The position numbers and the translations under genes were made by a program. From Synechococcus sp. 1G10 (GTDB taxonomy: Bacteria; Cyanobacteriota; Cyanobacteriia; PCC-6307; Cyanobiaceae), in contig NZ_NQKW01000018.1 in NCBI RefSeq assembly GCF_002252625.1, positions 1-63,545 of the forward strand: a stretch of 63,545 bases of DNA, written 5' to 3'. Positions within the stretch are counted from its first letter, which is position 1. Each line of letters starts with the position of its first letter. Positions 18,637-27,772 of this stretch are shown here, piece by piece. Under the pieces are notes generated by a model, which saw nothing but the letters and a program-made list of their open reading frames with translations, made no database searches and was not told where the DNA came from.

Positions 18637-19533
18637 TTAGGAGGGTGGCTGCAACTCAGCCCCGGGATCAAGCAGGGCCGCGAGGATTGGTAGCCGGGGG
18701 TGCTGCAGCTCGAGTCCCAGCTCCCGCAGGCGGCGGTTCGAGATCCGTCGGCCGGTGGGGGCACCGGCCCCCTCGGCAGGTCTGGTGATGTCGCCGTCCC
18801 AGGTCACCGGCTCGAGGCCGGCGGCGCGGCAACTGCGGTCGACCAGCTCGCGCACGCTGATCGGTTCATCGTCCACCAGGTTGATCAGTCCATCGAAGCC
18901 CTGCTCCACCGCCCAGGCCAGGGCCATGACCACATCGTCGCGGTGGATCCAGCTGATCAAGGACGACCCATCCCCCTGGCGGCGGCTGCCCGCCAGGGAG
19001 CGGAAGCGGGGTTCCAGCTCGCGCCCGGGGCCGTAGATCGCCCCCAGCCGCAGGATCGCGACGCGGCGGTGGGGAGCACGGCAGCCGAGCAGCAGTTCTT
19101 CGGCGTCGCGCAGGATCCGGGGGTGGGGCTCAAGGGGCTGCGGGGGCATGGTTTCATCCACCAGGCCCGTGGCTTCGCCATAGACCGAGCAGCTGCTGGT
19201 GTACACGAGCTGGTGGAGCCCGGGCAGCTGGGGCACCACGGCTGCCACGGCCTCCATGCTGCGCAGGTAGGTGGCCTCGTAGCCGTCGGCATCCACCTGG
19301 CGGCTGCCCCCGGGCGCCAGGCAGAACACGGCCGCCTCGGTGGTCTCCAGGGCCTGCCGCAGCTGATCGGGGTCGGCGGCATCCAGCAGCTGCACGTCAT
19401 CGGCCAGGGGAGCTAGCTCCACCAGCCGCTCGCTGCGGGTGGTGGTGACCCGCAGCCAGTGCTGGGCCTGCTGATGCCAGTGGCTTGCCAGGGCGGAGCC
19501 CACATAGCCGCAGCCAACGATCGCGATCCGCAT
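18637..19533 (-). CDS. NAD-dependent epimerase/dehydratase family protein (SDR)
   Basis: A 298-residue atypical extended SDR. The dinucleotide motif is IVGCGYVGSAL at the very N-terminus, followed by VYTSSCSVYGEA and RLGAIYGPGRELE. The usual YxxxK catalytic pair is not obvious (the region reads ILRDAEELL), which matches the YeeZ/complex-SDR group rather than a true sugar epimerase. The substrate is unknown. I chose the ATG at 19533 because the Rossmann motif begins there. Divergent from the DUF3598-like gene. Confidence 0.82.
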   Translation of the reverse strand: MRIAIVGCGYVGSALASHWHQQAQHWLRVTTTRSERLVELAPLADDVQLLDAADPDQLRQALETTEAAVFCLAPGGSRQVDADGYEATYLRSMEAVAAVVPQLPGLHQLVYTSSCSVYGEATGLVDETMPPQPLEPHPRILRDAEELLLGCRAPHRRVAILRLGAIYGPGRELEPRFRSLAGSRRQGDGSSLISWIHRDDVVMALAWAVEQGFDGLINLVDDEPISVRELVDRSCRAAGLEPVTWDGDITRPAEGAGAPTGRRISNRRLRELGLELQHPRLPILAALLDPGAELQPPS

Positions 19534-19606
19534 CAAGACTGGCCTGGCTGGCGAGAAGCTAGGCCGCCGCCACCACACTGACGCGAGCATCACCGCTCCT
19601 GTTGCC

Positions 19607-20425
19607 ATGACCGGCCACGACCGCCAGTGGGAGCTCAACAGGCTCAACTTCGAGGGCCGCTGGTGTGGCACGAGCCGCTGGTATGAGCGCAGCGCCACCG
19701 GCGTTCTTGATGTCTCAGAAGCCAGCGCGGTGATCGAGGGCACCAGCTACGCCATCAGCTTTTCGGACTCCGACACGGGTCTGTGGGACGGCAGCGGCCT
19801 GCGCTTCGCGCCGGACGGCCGCCGCCAGCTGCCCCTTTCCCGCGCCACCTACAACCGCGGTGGTCAGTGCTGGCAATTCCGCGGCGCCGCCGGCCAGTCG
19901 AGCCTGGCGGTCGACGGTCAGCAGCCGCGCTTCGGCCACGAGGTGAACATGTTCTGGGGCCGCTCCCGCTCGATGCTGGTGCTGCTCTATGCGCCGCTGG
20001 GGTCCGCCCCGGGCGAATCTCCTGGCTGGCGGTTGCAGAGCCTGGGGGTGGTGCCCTTCCGCTGCGGCCTGGCGCCCGAGCCGGATCCACCCCGCCCTGC
20101 GGCCAGCGACTGGCGGGCCCTGCTGGGGGAGCAGGAGGGCTGGCCCGGCGAGCTGGAGCGGCTCGAGCCCAACCGCTGGCCTGCCGTCGATCCGGCGCCG
20201 CAGCCGTGCGAACCCTTCCGCAACAGCCGGTTCAGCCGAAACAGCCTCACCGCCGGCTTCGACGATGGTCTGGTTTGTTCCCTGCCAGAGCAGCTGCCGG
20301 AGGGGGCCTTCGAGTTGCAGGTGGGCTGCCGCCTCGACGCCGACCACTTCCGGCAGGTGAGCCTGATCTACGACAGCCAGCAACGGCTGACGGCCTGGGA
20401 GCTGCGGCGGTTCAGGCGGCCCTGA
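19607..20425 (+). CDS. DUF3598-like conserved cyanobacterial protein
   Basis: A 272-residue protein with two lipocalin-like beta-rich halves, a pattern seen in the cyanobacterial/plastid DUF3598 group. Recognisable pieces are NFEGRWCGTSRWYE near the N-terminus, SDTGLWDGSGLRF, and FSRNSLTAGFDDGLVCSLPE. No signal peptide. The function of the group is not established; the fold would suit binding of a small hydrophobic or tetrapyrrole ligand, but that is inference. It starts 73 bases from the divergent SDR gene. Confidence 0.6.
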   Translation: MTGHDRQWELNRLNFEGRWCGTSRWYERSATGVLDVSEASAVIEGTSYAISFSDSDTGLWDGSGLRFAPDGRRQLPLSRATYNRGGQCWQFRGAAGQSSLAVDGQQPRFGHEVNMFWGRSRSMLVLLYAPLGSAPGESPGWRLQSLGVVPFRCGLAPEPDPPRPAASDWRALLGEQEGWPGELERLEPNRWPAVDPAPQPCEPFRNSRFSRNSLTAGFDDGLVCSLPEQLPEGAFELQVGCRLDADHFRQVSLIYDSQQRLTAWELRRFRRP

Positions 20426-20428
20426 GGC

Positions 20429-20808
20429 TCACCCCAGCAGGCTGGCCTCCACGGTGAGGCCGGGCCCGAAGGCCAGGGCCACCCAGGGCCGCGGAGCCGC
20501 CCCGCGGTGCAGTCGCTCGAGGATGAACAGGATCGTGGCCGACGACATGTTGCCGAACTGGCGAAGCACGGCCGCCGAGGGCTCGATCTGGCTGGGGTCC
20601 AGCTCCGCCGCGGCAGCGACGGCCGCCAGGTCGCGCGGCCCGCCGGGGTGCAGGGCCCAGGATCCGATCGAGGCGAGGCTTTCGCCCCGGGAGCTGAGCC
20701 AGCGCTCCAGCCACGGTCGCAGGTGGTCGGCGATGGTCTCCGGCACCTTGGCGGAGAGGGTCATCTCGAAGCCGTGGTCGGCGATGGTCCACGACATCAG
20801 ATCGCTGC
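20429..20808 (-). pseudogene. C-terminal remnant of a type III polyketide synthase
   Basis: About 125 codons remain of a chalcone-synthase-like protein that is normally ~370 residues. The remnant keeps WTIADHGFEMTLS, the catalytic His in SWALHPGGP and the catalytic Asn in FGNMSSATILFIL, and ends normally (VALAFGPGLTVEASLLG). The N-terminal two thirds, with the nucleophilic Cys, are missing. The frame joins directly onto the broken FAD oxidoreductase upstream, so a deletion fused the two genes. It cannot make polyketides. It is part of a decayed methyltransferase-oxidoreductase-PKS operon. Confidence 0.85.
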
Positions 20809-20811
20809 TGC

Positions 20812-21549
20812 CACGCCCCGGCCCCCTCCATCACCAGCGGCGTGGCCGCGACGGCGGCTGCCAGGGCCCAGCCCATGCCTTCTCCGGTGAAGGCTCCACA
20901 TAGCCGGCGGCATCCCCGAGCACCAGGAAGCGATCGCCCGCCAGGTTGAGGCTGCCGTCCTCCACCCGCACCAAACCCACCTAGCCCTGGCGGCCCACCG
21001 CCATGTGGATGGAGCCCTCCTCCCAGTGATGCTGGCAGGTGTGGGCTCGTTCTCGAGGCAGCGGTGGGCCAGTCCTGCCGCCACCAGCACCACGGCCGCC
21101 TGCACCAGCTCCTGATGGCGTCCCTGGCACAGGCTGACGCTGCGGGCGTGGGCGCTGACTGGACCCAGTTGCGCCGTGGTCTGGGGGCGGAACATGACAC
21201 CGGCGCTGACGGCCGCTTCCACCAGGGCCTGATCGAAGCGGCTGCGCGAGACGGCCCATCCCTGGGGCAGGGCACAGGTCGCCTGTCTGCCGCCCAGGCC
21301 AAGCCTCAGCCGTCGCAACGGTCGCCCGCCCAGGCTCTCAAGCAGGTGGCCCTGGCCCACGGAGACAAGGGCCGCCTGGGCCTGGCCGTTGAAGCAGGTG
21401 CCGCACACCTTCCAGCGCGGGAAGCGGCGCTTCTCCACCAGCAGCACCCGCAGGCCCCGGCGCGCCAGATCAAGACTGGCCAGGCCACCGGCCGGACCGG
21501 CTCCGATCACCACCACATCCCAGATCTCGCCGGGCAGGGTCTCAGCCAC
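20812..21549 (-). pseudogene. Broken FAD-dependent oxidoreductase (geranylgeranyl-reductase family)
   Basis: The first ~170 codons from a GTG at 21549 are intact: VVVIGAGPAGGLASLDLARR is the FAD-binding motif and RFPRWKVCGTCFNG the family signature. Then the frame breaks. After ENEPTPAS the homologous reading continues in a second frame (EEGSIHMAVG), where an in-frame TAG lies at 20981-20983, followed by FLVLGDAAGYVEP. It then moves to a third frame (FTGEGMGWALAAAVAATPLV). The end is deleted into the PKS remnant. So there are two frameshifts, one nonsense codon and a terminal deletion. The start overlaps the end of the methyltransferase pseudogene by 8 bases, showing the old operon. Confidence 0.87.
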
Positions 21550-22217
21550 GGGACCAGCTCAGCAGGTAACGCTCCGGCCAGCAGCGCCGCAGCGAGGCGT
21601 CCCGCAGCCCGGCCCGCTCGGCCATGGCGGCCACCTCAGCCAGCTGGAAGGCCCCCTGCACCGAGCGCGGTCCATCGGTGTGCATGATCCAGGAGCGGCT
21701 GACGGGCCCGCCGGGCCATCAGGCCCAGCAGCATCTCGGCGTCATGGTCGTCGAGGTGGTGGAGGAAGAGTGAGGTGAGCACCACGTCGTAGCCGTCAGG
21801 GCAGGCAGCGTCTGGTCCAGATGGCAGTGGATCGGCGAGGGCATCGGCCCTGCAGAAGCGTGCATCGGCGCCGCGGCGCTCGGCATTGGCCCGGGCGATT
21901 GTCACGGAGCTGGGGCTGATGTCGGAGCCTTCGAGGATCAGCAGAATGCCGCTGCGCCGGGCCAGCAGGGCCAGGTCGATGGCGGTGTCACCGCCGCCGC
22001 AAGCCAGATCCAGCACCCGCAGGGGGGTGCTGGATCTGGCTTGCGCGAGCTCGCGGATCGGTGCGAACAGACTTGCCGAGCAGCGGCTGAGCGCATTGAT
22101 GCGCCGCAGCCCCGCCAGGGCCAAGGCGTGCTCACCGGGGTCGATCCCTGGTTGATCCATCACTTCGGCGACCCGCTCACGGCGGGTCAGGGACTTGAGG
22201 CTCGGCACGGCCTTCAC
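21542..22217 (-). pseudogene. Broken class I SAM methyltransferase
   Basis: The N-terminal part reads well, with LRVLDLACGGGDTAIDLALL (SAM motif I), GSDISPSSV and VVLTSLFLHHLDD. Just after MARRAR the frame shifts and roughly 35 residues appear deleted. The true C-terminus continues in another frame as DGPRSVQGAFQLAEVA and ends RYLLSWSRG at 21542. It leads the decayed oxidoreductase-PKS operon. In intact relatives such an enzyme would O- or C-methylate the polyketide; that is inferred from context. Confidence 0.83.
21998..22045. repeat. Perfect 21-bp inverted repeat (hairpin) in the methyltransferase pseudogene
   Basis: The arm at 21998-22018 is the exact reverse complement of 22025-22045, with a 6-base loop. 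It covers the codons for SAM motif I and the ten codons before it, which read like an inverted copy of the motif. It is too long and exact for ordinary codon use. Confidence 0.9.
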
Positions 22218-22276
22218 TGTCCTGACAGGACATGCGGGAACTATGGCGCCGGCGATCCGGCGTCGGCGCGTTTCGC

Positions 22277-22789
22277 TCAGTCCCGCCGCCAGCTGGCGCG
22301 CATGATCGATCCGGCGTCCGGGTACGGAGCCTCCATTGTTCCGCCGAAGGCATGCACCAAGGCCTCACCTATGCCATGGGTGCCATGGATGCCGGTGAAG
22401 CGCAGCAGCACGTCGCCGCTGGCGGGATCACCGCTGCTGTCGATCAGGCGCTCCAGCGGATGCTCCTGACGGATGTGCTCCCCGGTGGTGGTGACCAGAC
22501 GCATCACCTCGTTGGCATGCGCAGCCAGGAAAGTTCCGGAGAGGGTGAGCTCTCCTGCGGGAACGCCATCGCGGATGCGCTCGCAGGCCGGGCAGCGGTG
22601 GCTGGCGCCACCGGGCTCCGGTGCATCCCAGGTCCAGCGGCCATCGTGATACGTGGCCTGGCAATCCGGGCAGGTGCTGGGCTGGGCCGGCTTGCGACGC
22701 TGCAGGTAGGGATCGCTGTGATGCCCGCTCTCCATCCCGTCATGGCGGGGTTGATGGCTGGCAGGCGTGTTGGTGGTTTTGGCGGACAT
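22277..22789 (-). CDS. BCAM0308-family protein with zinc-ribbon
   Basis: A 170-residue protein. It begins with a His/Asp-rich variable stretch and then carries DPYLQRRKPAQPSTCPDCQ, YHDGRWTW and CPACERIRDGVPAGELTLSG, the conserved core of the BCAM0308 family. Two CPxC pairs suggest a zinc ribbon. The rest has a ferredoxin-like or NMD3-like look (THGIGEALVHAFGG). Family function is unknown. I use the ATG at 22789. Sequence upstream in this frame is antisense to the TerB-like gene and is not coding. Confidence 0.8.
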   Translation of the reverse strand: MSAKTTNTPASHQPRHDGMESGHHSDPYLQRRKPAQPSTCPDCQATYHDGRWTWDAPEPGGASHRCPACERIRDGVPAGELTLSGTFLAAHANEVMRLVTTTGEHIRQEHPLERLIDSSGDPASGDVLLRFTGIHGTHGIGEALVHAFGGTMEAPYPDAGSIMRASWRRD

Positions 22790-22942
22790 GGGAGTTGGCC
22801 CTTCTGCTTCCTCTGTAGCCACGCGCGGGGAACCTGTCAGGTTTCCTGGGAGTGGCAATGGCTCAGGGCTCATGCCCTCGTTTGGTGGGCTGCCGGACCA
22901 AGCGGTCACAATGGCCCCTGTGATGCCTACCGGACCCACTTC

Positions 22943-23422
22943 ATGGCGCCCAGCACCGATACCCCGCCCGCCGGCAACCTCGATCTGCTGCGCATCCTCT
23001 GCTGTGTGGCCTGGTCGGATGGCGAGTTCTCCGCGGAGGAGCGGGAGCTGTTGCAGGACCTGGTGGAGCGTTACGGGGTGACGGATGGTGGAGTGCCGCT
23101 GCAGGCCGAGACGGCTGAGAAGCTGGCCGGCCAGAGCCTGCAGCCTGAGGCCCTCGACGAGCTGGTCTCCCGCCTCGATTCCGACGAAGACCGGCAGCTG
23201 GCCCTGAAGCTGGGCTACATGATGATCCGCGTCGGCCGGCGGCCCGGCGACGAGTCGAGCATCAACCCCATGGAGAAGCTGGCGTACCGGCGCCTCGTGG
23301 AGGGTCTGGGTCTGGGTGAGGCCGACATCGCGGAGGCGGAGTGGGCCGCGGAACTCGACCTTCAGGCCCAGACCGGGCTCAAGGGCTTCCTGTCTCGCCA
23401 CTTCGGCTTCCTGCTGCCCTGA
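22943..23422 (+). CDS. TerB-like (tellurite-resistance/DjlA-type) helical domain protein
   Basis: A 159-residue helical protein. It contains LLRILCCVAWSDGEFSAEER and ELLQDLVERYG, matching the TerB helical fold with its acidic metal-binding residues (DGEFSAEE). The second half repeats the pattern (YMMIRVGRR, INPMEKLAYRRLVEGLGL). The ATG at 22943 gives a sensible start; upstream frame is antisense to the zinc-ribbon gene. Such proteins bind calcium or sense membrane stress; the specific role is unknown. Confidence 0.8.
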   Translation: MAPSTDTPPAGNLDLLRILCCVAWSDGEFSAEERELLQDLVERYGVTDGGVPLQAETAEKLAGQSLQPEALDELVSRLDSDEDRQLALKLGYMMIRVGRRPGDESSINPMEKLAYRRLVEGLGLGEADIAEAEWAAELDLQAQTGLKGFLSRHFGFLLP

Positions 23423-23435
23423 GCGGATTCTCCGA

Positions 23436-25040
23436 TCACCGGCCCATGGGAGTTGCTCCCTCTCCTAGCCCGGCCTGAACCGGCACTGGAACGACAGCCT
23501 GATTGGCCTGCCCCTGGCGATAGGCGGCCAGTTGATTCTCAATCTGCCGGCGCACGATCTCCCGATACTCCATGAAATGCTCGTTGTGGGCACACACGGC
23601 CAGGTACTGCTCCGTCACCTTGGGGTTGGAGCGAAGAATGTCGAAAAGGTGATGCCAGAAGGCCCAACGGGTGGAGCGCTTGATCCCCTGACGCCAGCAG
23701 ACAATCAGCAGCGCCCGGATCACCACAGGATCGGGAAGCTTGAAGGCACTCTTCACCCTGGCTGGGCCGAGTTTAAGGAAATAGCGATGCACCCGATCGA
23801 GATACTTACGTGGTTCGTAGAGCTCGCAGAACGCTTCGACATACTCCTGGGCAATGTCTTCCACCGGCCTGGTCGGCACGAAGTTCATCAGGGTGGTCTG
23901 ATTGATGTTGCCGACCTTGTCGATCAGCCGACCTTCCTTCTCGAGCCGGTGCCAGAGGGCGGTATGGGGCAGGGCCTGAAGCATGGCGAAGGTGGTGGTG
24001 GGAATCCCCGCCGCTTCTGAGAAGGCAACGATCCGCTGACCGGCCCCGACCTTCTCTCCATCGAAGCCGATGATGAATCCTGCGATCACCCTCAGGCCGG
24101 AGCGGGTGACCTTGTCGACCGAGTCGAGCAGGGGCGAGCGCATGTTCTGGAACTTCATGGTCGTCGCCAGGCTGTCGGCGTCCGGGGTTTCGATGCCCAT
24201 GAAGACGGCGGCAAAGTTGCAGGCCAGCATCTGATCGATCAGTTCCTGATCATCAGCCAGATCGAGGGAGGCTTCGGTATCGAAGCGGAAGGGATAGCCA
24301 TGCTCTCGCTGCCATCGCTCCAGCGCCGTGAGCATCAACTTCACATTGCGCTTGTTGCCGATGAAGTTGTCGTCCACCATGAATACCCCTCCCCGCCAGC
24401 CGAGGCTGTAGAGGCTGTCAAGTTCACCTACAAGTTGTTCCGGTGTCTTTGTCCGAGGTTTGCGGCCATAAAGCACAATGATGTCGCAGAATTCGCACTG
24501 GAACGGGCAGCCACGCGAGAACTGCACGCTCATCGAGTCGTAAGCCTTGAGCTCCAGCAGGTCGTAGCGGGGGATGGGCGTGGAGGTCACATCCGGCTTG
24601 ACGCCTTCGGAGCTGAATCGCCCTCCTTTGTCTCCCCTCTCCCAAGCGGCCACGAACATGGGCAGGGTGATCTCACCTTCATCGAGGATCAGATAATCAG
24701 CCCCGGCGGCAACAAGCTCCTCGGGGGTGGAGGATGGATAGGGCCCACCAACGGCCACGGGCTTGCCGTGATGCCTGGCCAGATTGATCTGGCGAATGAT
24801 GTCATCTTTCTGGACAATCATCGCCGACATGATCACCAGGTCGGCCCACATCCACTCTTGATCGGTGACTGGCCTGATGTTTACATCTGCCAGCTTGAAG
24901 TTCCAATCCTGGGGCAGGATGGCCGCTACGGTGATCAAGCCAAGCGGCGGCAGGAGCACCTTCCGGTTCACCAGCTCAAGTATTTTCTCGTAGCTCCAGA
25001 ATGTTTTGGGAAATTCGGGATAAACTAGTAAGACATTCAT
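23436..25040 (-). CDS. B12-binding-domain radical SAM protein (DUF4070 type)
   Basis: The 534-residue product has three parts. A cobalamin-binding-like Rossmann domain covers ~1-150 (VAVGGPYPSSTPEELVAAGA). A radical SAM domain carries the CxxxCxxC in FSRGCPFQCEFCDI. A DUF4070-like C-terminal region follows (MLQALPHTALWHRLEKEG). This architecture is shared with hopanoid C-3 methylase HpnR and related uncharacterised proteins in photosynthetic bacteria. Methylation or rearrangement of a lipid is possible but unproven. The ATG at 25040 (MNVLLVYPEFPKTFWSY) is the natural family start. Its 3' end lies 13 bases from the convergent TerB-like gene. Confidence 0.88.
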   Translation of the reverse strand: MNVLLVYPEFPKTFWSYEKILELVNRKVLLPPLGLITVAAILPQDWNFKLADVNIRPVTDQEWMWADLVIMSAMIVQKDDIIRQINLARHHGKPVAVGGPYPSSTPEELVAAGADYLILDEGEITLPMFVAAWERGDKGGRFSSEGVKPDVTSTPIPRYDLLELKAYDSMSVQFSRGCPFQCEFCDIIVLYGRKPRTKTPEQLVGELDSLYSLGWRGGVFMVDDNFIGNKRNVKLMLTALERWQREHGYPFRFDTEASLDLADDQELIDQMLACNFAAVFMGIETPDADSLATTMKFQNMRSPLLDSVDKVTRSGLRVIAGFIIGFDGEKVGAGQRIVAFSEAAGIPTTTFAMLQALPHTALWHRLEKEGRLIDKVGNINQTTLMNFVPTRPVEDIAQEYVEAFCELYEPRKYLDRVHRYFLKLGPARVKSAFKLPDPVVIRALLIVCWRQGIKRSTRWAFWHHLFDILRSNPKVTEQYLAVCAHNEHFMEYREIVRRQIENQLAAYRQGQANQAVVPVPVQAGLGEGATPMGR

Positions 25041-25320
25041 TGAGTGATATCCAAGGCTGGTGCTGCGAGTTTGCCAAACCTGGCCCAGTGTGGGGATTAT
25101 GGCACGGATGGCCATCTGGATTGATTATTGGATGAATCCACGGTTCGAGCTATTGATCAAGGCCGCCAACAGAAGTTCTCGTTTCAACAGCTGAAGGATT
25201 GCCAATGGTCTCCTCGAGCGTCTTCAGGTGTAATCCCGATGCTGGCAGCCGGCAGCAGTTTATGAATGAGACCCGTGGTCTCCAGTATGTGGAGCAGATA
25301 GATTCTTCGTGATGTGAATC

Positions 25321-26319
25321 TCATGCAGCCAGATGGATCTCTGGTTTCGAAGCAAAGAGGTTCAACCCCAGTGCTTCAGAGAGGAATCGTGCCGTGAGCT
25401 GTCCGCGCACGCTGTTGCCGGCCTCATCAAGGGGCGGTGAAAAGGTGGCCAGCCCCCCTTTCCCGGGTGCCACCGTGATCATGCCGCCCGCAACTCCGCT
25501 CTTGCCGGGGAGTCCGGTGGCATAGAGCCAGTCCCCGGAGGTTTCGTAGAGCCCCGCGGTGACCATCACCGCCAGCACATGCTGACAGTGGATGGCATCA
25601 ATCACCTGTTCGCCTGTGACCGGTTGGCGTCCTCCGTTGGCCAGTGTGGCCGCCATCACGGCGAGATCAGCAGCCGTGACACGCAGGGAGCACTGCCGGG
25701 TGTAGAGATCGGTCGCTTCTTCGGGATCCCACCAGAGGCGTTGGTGATCGCTCAGCAGAGTGGCGATGCCGGCATTGCGTCGATTCGTGGTCAGCTCCGA
25801 GCTGTAGACACGCTGATCTACCTCCAGCTGCCGGCCGGCGAAGCGTGAGAATCCCTCCTGGATGAAGGCCCACTTCTGTTCGGGTGTCGCTCCCGGCGAA
25901 AGGCTGGTGGCGGCGATTGCGCCTGCATTGACCATCGGATTGGAGAGACCCTCACCGCTGCGCTCCACTGCCAGCACGGAATTGAAGGGCAGACCAGTGC
26001 TGTTCACTCCCAGCTTCTCGCGGGCTTCGTCCTCACCGATCGCCTGGCAGATGAGGGCGAACTGGAATGGCTTCGAGATGCTCTGAATGCTGAAATATTC
26101 CCTGGCGTCACCCGCTTCGAACAACGGACCACCGCAGCCGGCCACGCAGATCCCGAACTGATCGGGGCAGGCGGCGGACAGGGCGGGGATGTAGTCCGCA
26201 ACCCTGCCGTCCGCCACGGGCGAAAAGAGTTGGTGGGCCTGGCTCACCAGGGCCTGCACCACTTCGGCGGTGGGCAGATGGCCGGTGGAGATCCACTCGG
26301 AAACAGGCGACGGAGGCAT
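25321..26319 (-). CDS. glsA: Glutaminase, GlsA family
   Basis: A 332-residue serine-dependent beta-lactamase-like glutaminase: glutamine to glutamate plus ammonia. The catalytic SxxK lies in YFSIQSISKPFQF (about residues 80-83). NPMVNAGAIA, SELTTNRRNAGIA and GLPGKSGVAGGM are the other conserved blocks. Start taken at the ATG 26319 (MPPSPVSEWI); a TTG four codons upstream is also open. It follows the Anbu-type gene on the same strand by 54 bases. About 280 bases of non-coding sequence separate it from the radical SAM gene. Confidence 0.94.
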   Translation of the reverse strand: MPPSPVSEWISTGHLPTAEVVQALVSQAHQLFSPVADGRVADYIPALSAACPDQFGICVAGCGGPLFEAGDAREYFSIQSISKPFQFALICQAIGEDEAREKLGVNSTGLPFNSVLAVERSGEGLSNPMVNAGAIAATSLSPGATPEQKWAFIQEGFSRFAGRQLEVDQRVYSSELTTNRRNAGIATLLSDHQRLWWDPEEATDLYTRQCSLRVTAADLAVMAATLANGGRQPVTGEQVIDAIHCQHVLAVMVTAGLYETSGDWLYATGLPGKSGVAGGMITVAPGKGGLATFSPPLDEAGNSVRGQLTARFLSEALGLNLFASKPEIHLAA

Positions 26320-26373
26320 GGGGCTTGGCAACGGGAAGGGCAGGGGAAGCTCTGGGCAGTGAGCGGCTGACTG

Positions 26374-27153
26374 TCAGCGGCCTGCCTCGGCATGCTCCCA
26401 GGCGAAGGCGGGCAGCCGATGCAGTGCCTCTCGCTGGGCGCTGCACCAGGTGTCGATCACGGTGGCGAGTTCAGGTGCATCCGCCTCCAGAGTGACGTGC
26501 TGGGAGAGCGTGTGCTCGTTTCGGGGGACGATGGCCAGCTCGAAGGGCGGACCCACAGTGAGGTTGGAGCGCTGGGTCAGCACTTCCGAGATCAGGCAGA
26601 GCCGGGCGGCATCTTCCAGGGACAGATTGGTATTGCCCACGTTATCGAGGGGCGGCTTTCCATACTTCGTTTCGCCGATCTGCAGGTATGGCGTCTGACG
26701 CGTCGCCATCACAGCATTGCCTTGGGGATAGATCATGTACAAGCCGTGGGGCTCACTACCGATCTGCCCTCCGAGGATGAAGGAGGCGTCGGCGCTGGTT
26801 CCGGCTTGCTCCAGGGCTGCGCGATGTTTCTGTTGCACCGCCATGCTCACTTCGCCGATATAGGCTGCAGCTTCGAAGAGATAGTGGCACGACCTAAGAT
26901 CTCCGGCTCCGGAATTGTTGGTATCGCTCTTGCCGGTCTCGATGGCCCGGTCAAGATCCCGTTGGATCACGTGTACCGCCGCCTGCGTGGTAGCAAGGTT
27001 GCCTGCGGCAAGAAGCACGAACACTCGATCAGGTGCCGGTTGAAACACATACATCTTGCTGTAGCTTGATATGTAGTCAACCCCGGCGTTTGTGCGGGAA
27101 TCGGAGGCAAATACCAATCCTTTCTCAAGCCAGTAACCGATGCAATAGGTCAC
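26374..27153 (-). CDS. Anbu-type proteasome-like peptidase
   Basis: A 259-residue Ntn-hydrolase that matches Anbu (bacterial proteasome-related beta subunit). The catalytic Thr2 stands directly after the initiator Met (MTYCIGYWLEKGLVFASDSR). Asp18 and Lys33 (YSKMYVF) complete the proteasome-type active site, and FILGGQIGSEPHGLYMIYPQ is a conserved family block. Anbu forms open helical rings and usually sits in an operon with a transglutaminase, an alpha-E protein and a circularly permuted ATP-grasp protein. Here only a transglutaminase-like gene is nearby (2.5 kb away, other strand). Confidence 0.9.
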   Translation of the reverse strand: MTYCIGYWLEKGLVFASDSRTNAGVDYISSYSKMYVFQPAPDRVFVLLAAGNLATTQAAVHVIQRDLDRAIETGKSDTNNSGAGDLRSCHYLFEAAAYIGEVSMAVQQKHRAALEQAGTSADASFILGGQIGSEPHGLYMIYPQGNAVMATRQTPYLQIGETKYGKPPLDNVGNTNLSLEDAARLCLISEVLTQRSNLTVGPPFELAIVPRNEHTLSQHVTLEADAPELATVIDTWCSAQREALHRLPAFAWEHAEAGR

Positions 27154-27171
27154 GGTTTCTATCTGCCAAGC

Positions 27172-27700
27172 TTAGTCCAGCTTAGCATCTGCCAAGTGCA
27201 AGCAGTGGTCAGTTAGATAGCCACCAGCGCAATCCTTGTGTTCCTGCTCACATAGCCCCCGAGCTGTCACACAAGCTTCGAAACCCACCTCCTGCTCGCA
27301 GTGCCACCGAATCCTCCTCAGGTAGCCACCATTCGCCTCAGCAGGAGGATCAGACTGAGCACAAACACGGCGATGCACTGCAGCAATAGCACGCTGATCA
27401 TGGCAGCGAAAGAAGCAATGAGAGGATAATGTGAATCCTCGTAGTAGCGCCCCACTCACTTATGCTTTTGGTCATCAAGGCCAGCAGCAGGGAGGGTGTA
27501 ATAACCAGGGCCAGAAATGGAAGATCGCTGCTCTGCAAGCCGGAACTGCGAGCACAGGCGATGATCAGGCTTGTGATAGCGGCCAACGCACAGACCGTTC
27601 TGTTTGCTTGAGCAAGGCATCGTCCCGAAGGCGGCGGTAAGCCTGGCGCAACTGGCCTTCTATGACCGTCAATTCCGCATCCCTATGGGCAGTTGTTGTA
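27172..27700 (-). pseudogene. Decayed small membrane protein gene(s)
   Basis: Protein-like reading continues through several frames on the minus strand. A helical start (TVIEGQLRQAYRRLRDD) leads after a shift into TVCALAAITSLIIACARS and LALVITPSLLLALMTKSISE. After a second shift near 27445 it becomes RYYEDSHYPLIASFAAMISV and then FVLSLILLLRRMVAT. A further Cys-rich stretch (RWHCEQEVGFEACVTARGLC) ends at 27172. The simplest reading is one small two- to three-span membrane protein with at least two frameshifts, possibly followed by a second short gene. No family recognised. Confidence 0.45.
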
Positions 27701-27772
27701 GAGAGCCCAGCGCGTTACTGGTGCTTTGAAACCGGTCGCCGCAGCTGAGCCTGCCATCAACGGCGCAGAGCC

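Noticed and set aside
18734-18745. T-loop-like GGTTCGAGATCC as part of a tRNA gene
   Set aside because: It lies inside the SDR coding sequence and no cloverleaf can be formed around it.
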